Shown here one piece after another: positions 60,170 to 64,000 of a DNA stretch of 64,000 nucleotides. The translations under genes were made by a program, and so were the position numbers. The first letter of the stretch is position 1. Each line of letters starts with the position of its first letter. The notes beneath the pieces were generated by a model. That model saw nothing but the letters and a program-made list of their open reading frames with translations. It made no database searches and was not told the origin of the DNA. Source of the stretch: Bradyrhizobium sp. (GTDB lineage Bacteria; Pseudomonadota; Alphaproteobacteria; Rhizobiales; Xanthobacteraceae); the NCBI RefSeq assembly GCF_022844465.1, contig NZ_JALHLP010000022.1, positions 1 through 64,000 on the forward strand, written 5' to 3'.

Positions 60170-61909
60170 ATGTCACTGCACAACATCGTTGAGGCGGCCG
60201 CTTTGCCGACTTCCGGGATTGAGGCGCGCGCCCGTGGGCCAGCGGCATCCCCGCCCGGCTTTCGCCACTTCCTCAGCACCCCGCGTTCAGCGCAACGCTT
60301 TCGGGCGTTCGGCGTCGACCCACTGGTTTCGCCGGCCGTTCTGCCGCGACTGCGAGAATTGATGCATCGCCTCTCCCGGCGGATGGACGCTGAGATCAAA
60401 TGGCCTCAACATAATGACGCCGCAGCGGAATGCTGGGAGAATCCTCTCGTTCCTTCGGGATATACCTATCTGCTGCAGTTCGTCGCGCATGATCTGGTTC
60501 ATTCGGCGATCCCGATTTCGGTCGCGGGGGGGTTGGGCAGGACCGCCAACGCCCGCCGCGCACCACTGCAGTTGGAAACGCTGTTCGGCAGCGGCCCGGT
60601 CGGGACACCGCACATCTACGCGCTCGACGCGCCTGCCGACGACCGGCGGACCAAGCTGCGGCTCGGGCGGATGCGCTGGAAGGAGAACGAACCCAAGACC
60701 GGCTGCCCGTTTCGCGACATCGCGCGGGCACCGGCGGAGAACCTAACAGGCGTCGATCGCAGCATCGCCGGCGTGCGCGTTGGCCTCACGGAGGCGCTGG
60801 TGGCCGACCCGCGCAACGACGATCACGCCGTGATGTCGCAGTTGACCGCGCTGTTCGCGCTGCTGCACAACGCGCTGGTCGATGTCATTCGCCGCCAGGA
60901 ACGCGACCCGGGTCCGAACGGGCAGTTTGGCGCGGCCTACAAGCGCTTCCTGTGCGCCCGCGGCGCACTGACGGCGATCTATCACAAGATTCTGCGCAAC
61001 GACCTGATGCGGCGCGTGATCCATCCTGCGATCTACTCGGCCTATTGCGGGCCGGCCCCGCATTTCATCGACCGTCCCGGGCCCGCCACGGGCGGCGCGG
61101 GCGGCTGGCAAATTCCGTTCGAGTTTTCGCACGGCGCATTTCGCTTCGGTCATGCCATGGTCCGGCCCGAATATCGCATCAACGATCTCTCAACCCACGA
61201 CCTCAACAACACCCTCGAAAAGAGCTCGGCGAACGACCCGGCCAATATGCCGCTCGACGAAACGTGGATGGTGCAATGGTCGCGCTTCTTTGCGATCAAC
61301 GGATCGAAACCGAACTACAGCCGCCGCATCGGCCCGTATCTCAGCGACGGGCTGGGCAACGAGCAGATATTCCCGGCTTTCGACGCGACGGCGCGCGTTG
61401 GGCTGCTCTATCGCGACCTGCTCGGCGCAGGGCTGGCGGGCATGTGGTCGGTCGATGCACTGGTGGCCGAAATCGGCAGCCGCAGGCCGCATTTCATCGC
61501 CACATCGCGCCTGCTTGCAGACCGCCGCTATCGCGCCGATACGCTCCGCCAGTGGCTAGCCGCCGCGCCGGCCTATGGCGGATTGACCGCCGCGGATATC
61601 GAAACCCTCGCGAACGATCCTCCGCTTCCCTTCTTCATCCTGTTCGAGGCGATGCAGCAACCACAGGCGGGCCTGCGTCTGGGACCGCTCGGTTCGATCA
61701 TCGTCGCTGAAGTGATCTTCGGCGCGCTTGCCGGCGACCCGTACTCGTCTGGGGAGGGCTCGCTTGCCGAGCAGCTGGCCCGCGTGTCCCGCGAGTTCTA
61801 CCCGGCAAACGTATTTCAGGACATTCCCGACATCTCGGACATGGCCCAATTGGTGGAATTCACCACCGAGATTGCCGAGCTGAAGCAGGCCGTGCCCGCA
61901 TTTCTGTGA
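60170..61909 (+). CDS. Animal-type heme peroxidase family protein
   Basis: A 579-residue bacterial member of the peroxidase-cyclooxygenase superfamily. The distal motif QFVAHDLVH (103-111) gives distal His107 and a calcium-type Asp108. VADPRNDDHAVMSQLTALFALLHN carries the likely catalytic Arg215, and the proximal His328 lies in FRFGHAM. No signal peptide is evident, and it is shorter than myeloperoxidase-type enzymes. Heme oxidation of halides, phenols or lipids is possible. The 136-residue gene follows 40 nt later, and a BTAD regulator faces the pair. Confidence 0.9.
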   Translation: MSLHNIVEAAALPTSGIEARARGPAASPPGFRHFLSTPRSAQRFRAFGVDPLVSPAVLPRLRELMHRLSRRMDAEIKWPQHNDAAAECWENPLVPSGYTYLLQFVAHDLVHSAIPISVAGGLGRTANARRAPLQLETLFGSGPVGTPHIYALDAPADDRRTKLRLGRMRWKENEPKTGCPFRDIARAPAENLTGVDRSIAGVRVGLTEALVADPRNDDHAVMSQLTALFALLHNALVDVIRRQERDPGPNGQFGAAYKRFLCARGALTAIYHKILRNDLMRRVIHPAIYSAYCGPAPHFIDRPGPATGGAGGWQIPFEFSHGAFRFGHAMVRPEYRINDLSTHDLNNTLEKSSANDPANMPLDETWMVQWSRFFAINGSKPNYSRRIGPYLSDGLGNEQIFPAFDATARVGLLYRDLLGAGLAGMWSVDALVAEIGSRRPHFIATSRLLADRRYRADTLRQWLAAAPAYGGLTAADIETLANDPPLPFFILFEAMQQPQAGLRLGPLGSIIVAEVIFGALAGDPYSSGEGSLAEQLARVSREFYPANVFQDIPDISDMAQLVEFTTEIAELKQAVPAFL

Positions 61910-61949
61910 GCGGAATTGTTCCGTCTCACGCAACCCGGAGGAGTAACAG

Positions 61950-62360
61950 ATGGCACTCGAGAGAATGCAGGTAACCAACCACGAGCGCTGGGGCAACCTG
62001 GTGAAGACTTGGTCGACGGGCAAGAACTACCTCGAAGACGATAACGAGTATCCGATTCCGACCACGATCGACGAGTTCAAGGAGCAGCTCTCCAAGGCGC
62101 AAGTGTTCATGACGGTGCCGGATCGCTACACGAAGGTCAAGTTCGTCGAACAGCAGATGGACACTGTCGTGGTACGCTTGCCGCCCGCCTTCGCGATCGC
62201 AGATTCCGAAGAGAAGCTGAAGCAGCCGGGCGCAACCTATCCGCTTCCGCCCTTTTACAAGCGGCTGTTCAACGGGCTCGATCCGGTGATCCCGGAAGCC
62301 GACAAATTCAAGGTGCATGCCGAACGTATCGGCGACTACACAATCAGTTTCTGCGCTTGA
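61950..62360 (+). CDS. Hypothetical protein downstream of heme peroxidase (136 aa)
   Basis: A 136-residue soluble protein with no known domain. It is rich in charged and aromatic residues, with motifs NLVKTWSTGKNYLEDDNEYPIP, FMTVPDRYTKVKFVEQQMDTVVVRLP and YPLPPFYKRLFNG. AACCCGGAGGAG, a very good ribosome site, lies about 9 nt before the ATG. The short gap after the peroxidase and the strong ribosome site suggest co-expression, possibly as a partner or substrate-handling protein. It ends 18 nt from the convergent regulator gene. Confidence 0.78.
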   Translation: MALERMQVTNHERWGNLVKTWSTGKNYLEDDNEYPIPTTIDEFKEQLSKAQVFMTVPDRYTKVKFVEQQMDTVVVRLPPAFAIADSEEKLKQPGATYPLPPFYKRLFNGLDPVIPEADKFKVHAERIGDYTISFCA

Positions 62361-62378
62361 GAATTTCGTAAATCCAAA

Positions 62379-64000
62379 CTACGGGATGACATCTTTGATC
62401 GGAAGCCCTGCGCCGCCTAAACCACGACGGAGGGCTTCCCGTCGCTCGCCAACGCTGATGGGATGCGCCTGCATGACCCACTGAGCCATGACCTCATCGG
62501 TCGGAATGGATGAACCAATCCAAAACGAGCGCAGCCCATTGGTGAACCGCTGCGCCTCTTCACGCGCCGCTTCTGCCTTCCCAAGATAAAACAGGGTCGC
62601 TGCCCGCCAGGCGGGCAAGATCGGTACGACGCCTTGCGCCCGATCACAAGCATCCAGGGCGCCGGTGAAGTCGCCGCACATGAAGCGAATGGTGCAATGA
62701 TACGCCCACTCGAGGTAGGAAGGCGCCGGCGATAGCGCGAGCGACTGGTCGGCCCGGATCCGGGCCTGCTCGAGCGACCCGCAAAAGGCATCATAATGGG
62801 CGCTCGACAGCAAGGTCCACGGATCATTGTCGTTGAGCTCGCAGGCGATCTCCATGTGCGCCGCCGCCTCGGCCTCCCGACCTGCCATCACATAAGACCA
62901 GCCGCAGCACAGATGCGCTCTCGAATCCACTGGATCCAGTTGAACGGCGGTCTTCGCCAGTTCAAGCGTCGCCCTCGCCTTGTCGAGATCGCGAAACAGA
63001 CCGGGATGCACGAAATGCTCGATGTTATTCATCTGCACGAGGCTGCTGTAGCACGGCGAGAAAGCCGGATTGTCGCGGATGGCGTCACGAAAAATGGCTA
63101 CCGCCCGTCGCCAGCTTTCAGGGTCGAATTTCGCCATCAGGCTCTGCCCGCGCAGCCAGCGGTCGTGCAGATCGAGCGACACGTCGGGTTCGCCTGCAAG
63201 CCGCATCAGCCGTTCGGTCGACAATTGCACGTTCAGGGAGGCCGCGATCCGACGGATAATGCGCTGCTGCGCTTCAAACCAGTTGCCAAGGCCAAGGCGG
63301 AAGCTTTCGCTCCAGACGTAGATCCCGGTGCTATCGTCCCGCAGCACCATGACCACGTTGATTTCGCCGCCGGCCTGGTAGGCGGTGGCTTCGATGCAGT
63401 ACTGCGCCGCCTCCGACGCCGGAAGGACCAGTGCGGCCGGAGGGCGATCGACGACGCTCCATTCGCGGAACCGCACGAGACACGCGGCGAGATGCTGGGA
63501 AAATCCCTGCACCAGATGGCTGCGATCTTCGTCAACGCCATGCATGGCGAACGGCCGCAGCACCAGCCGCGTCTTGGCGGGAGACACCAGGGGAACCACG
63601 GGTTGGTTGCCGCTCCGGACGGCGCTCAAATCCAGCGTAGACACGCCGCGAGCCGAGGGAGCACGCTCGAAGGCACCGAGCTTGATGTTCGCCACGAGTT
63701 CTTCGCTCGCCGGCGAGGGCTCCATGCCGTAGTCGCGATCAAGCAGATCCCACAGCGCGTTGTAGATCCGCAATGCGCCGGCGACATCTCCCTGCTCGGC
63801 ATGCGTTTGCATCAGATAGCGGCAGGCCTGTTCGTGGGTCGGGTCAAGGTTGACGATCGCCGCCGCCATCTGCTTTCTGACGTCTTCGGTAACAGTCGCG
63901 GACGTCAGGCCGGCGTCGAGACTCCGCATCAACCGTTCATGGATGGTTTGCCGCTTGGCCAGCACCCAGACCCGAAACGACGGGTCGAGATCGCCGAGCC
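62379..64000 (-). CDS. BTAD-domain transcriptional regulator with TPR-like C-terminus (5' end outside window)
   Basis: The frame runs from a stop at 62379 to the right edge (540 codons visible) and has no start inside. The visible N-terminal part matches the bacterial transcriptional activation domain of SARP-type regulators: NLDPTHEQACRYLMQTHAEQGDVAGALRIYNALWDLLDRDYGMEPSPASEELV. A TolB-like region and a long helical repeat (TPR-like) part follow. The winged-helix DNA-binding domain should lie just beyond the edge. It is convergent with the peroxidase locus, whose regulator it may be. Confidence 0.82.
   Translation of the reverse strand, partial: LGDLDPSFRVWVLAKRQTIHERLMRSLDAGLTSATVTEDVRKQMAAAIVNLDPTHEQACRYLMQTHAEQGDVAGALRIYNALWDLLDRDYGMEPSPASEELVANIKLGAFERAPSARGVSTLDLSAVRSGNQPVVPLVSPAKTRLVLRPFAMHGVDEDRSHLVQGFSQHLAACLVRFREWSVVDRPPAALVLPASEAAQYCIEATAYQAGGEINVVMVLRDDSTGIYVWSESFRLGLGNWFEAQQRIIRRIAASLNVQLSTERLMRLAGEPDVSLDLHDRWLRGQSLMAKFDPESWRRAVAIFRDAIRDNPAFSPCYSSLVQMNNIEHFVHPGLFRDLDKARATLELAKTAVQLDPVDSRAHLCCGWSYVMAGREAEAAAHMEIACELNDNDPWTLLSSAHYDAFCGSLEQARIRADQSLALSPAPSYLEWAYHCTIRFMCGDFTGALDACDRAQGVVPILPAWRAATLFYLGKAEAAREEAQRFTNGLRSFWIGSSIPTDEVMAQWVMQAHPISVGERREALRRGLGGAGLPIKDVIP

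Noticed and set aside
1..64000. CRISPR arrays, prophage modules, insertion sequences, rRNA
   Set aside because: No regularly spaced direct repeats, transposase or phage structural genes, and no rRNA-like sequence were seen.

Overview
The window is high-GC chromosomal DNA that looks like Bradyrhizobium or a close relative (Bradyrhizobiaceae/Nitrobacteraceae, Alphaproteobacteria). Supporting signs are a ChpT phosphotransferase next to cheA, EipA (DUF1134), TPM/LemA, YcjX/YcjF and CYP153 families, and many CoA-dependent catabolic genes. No plasmid or phage backbone, transposase, integrase, rRNA or CRISPR array is visible. All calls come from reading the sequence; no database search was possible.

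Layout. 0-5 kb: the 5' end of cheA, chpT, cysQ, a YHS-type secreted protein, eipA, a membrane-anchored coiled-coil protein and tRNA-Val(CAC). 5-8 kb: a small island-like segment bounded by the tRNA-Val 3' end and an imperfect 39-bp copy of it, holding a periplasmic beta-propeller gene and an AT-richer LuxR-type regulator. 8-15 kb: a Bug-type solute receptor, a ThDP enzyme, an L,D-transpeptidase/DUF2927 pair and an M48 peptidase/DUF898 pair. 15-26 kb: acyl-CoA and oxygenase metabolism: liuA, two tandem CYP153-like P450s with an overlapping thioesterase, RidA, an acyl-CoA dehydrogenase/CoA-transferase/hotdog hydratase operon and benzoylformate decarboxylase. 26-30 kb: SDR, hemolysin III and the YcjX/YcjF pair. 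30-35 kb: a lower-GC accessory stretch with a cyclase-TolB-TPR protein, cysK, an unknown secreted protein and a truncated GlcG/HbpS remnant. 35-48 kb: GT39 glycosyltransferase, a CyaC-type redox cyclase, cspA, putA, a CoA-transferase, a GST and several secreted or membrane proteins of unknown role. 48-53 kb: a cNMP-binding domain protein overlapping an MBL hydrolase, a second GST and the TPM-TPM-LemA cluster. 53-60 kb: an enoyl-CoA hydratase with paired acyl-CoA dehydrogenases, a solitary molybdenum hydroxylase large subunit and an HtrA-like protease. 60-64 kb: an animal-type heme peroxidase with a small partner gene, facing a BTAD/TPR regulator that runs off the right edge.

Themes. (1) Breakdown of branched, dicarboxylic, aromatic or alkyl acids as CoA esters. 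(2) Cyclic-nucleotide signalling: two class III cyclases, one stand-alone cNMP sensor and a CRP-like palindrome just after the CyaC-type gene. (3) Envelope maintenance. The signals most worth following are three intergenic palindromes whose internal hairpins differ in sequence but keep their pairing, the CyaC-type protein with unusual substrate-pocket residues, the cNMP-sensor/MBL pair, the peroxidase/partner/BTAD locus, an unclassified CxxCH protein and a transglutaminase-like secreted protein.
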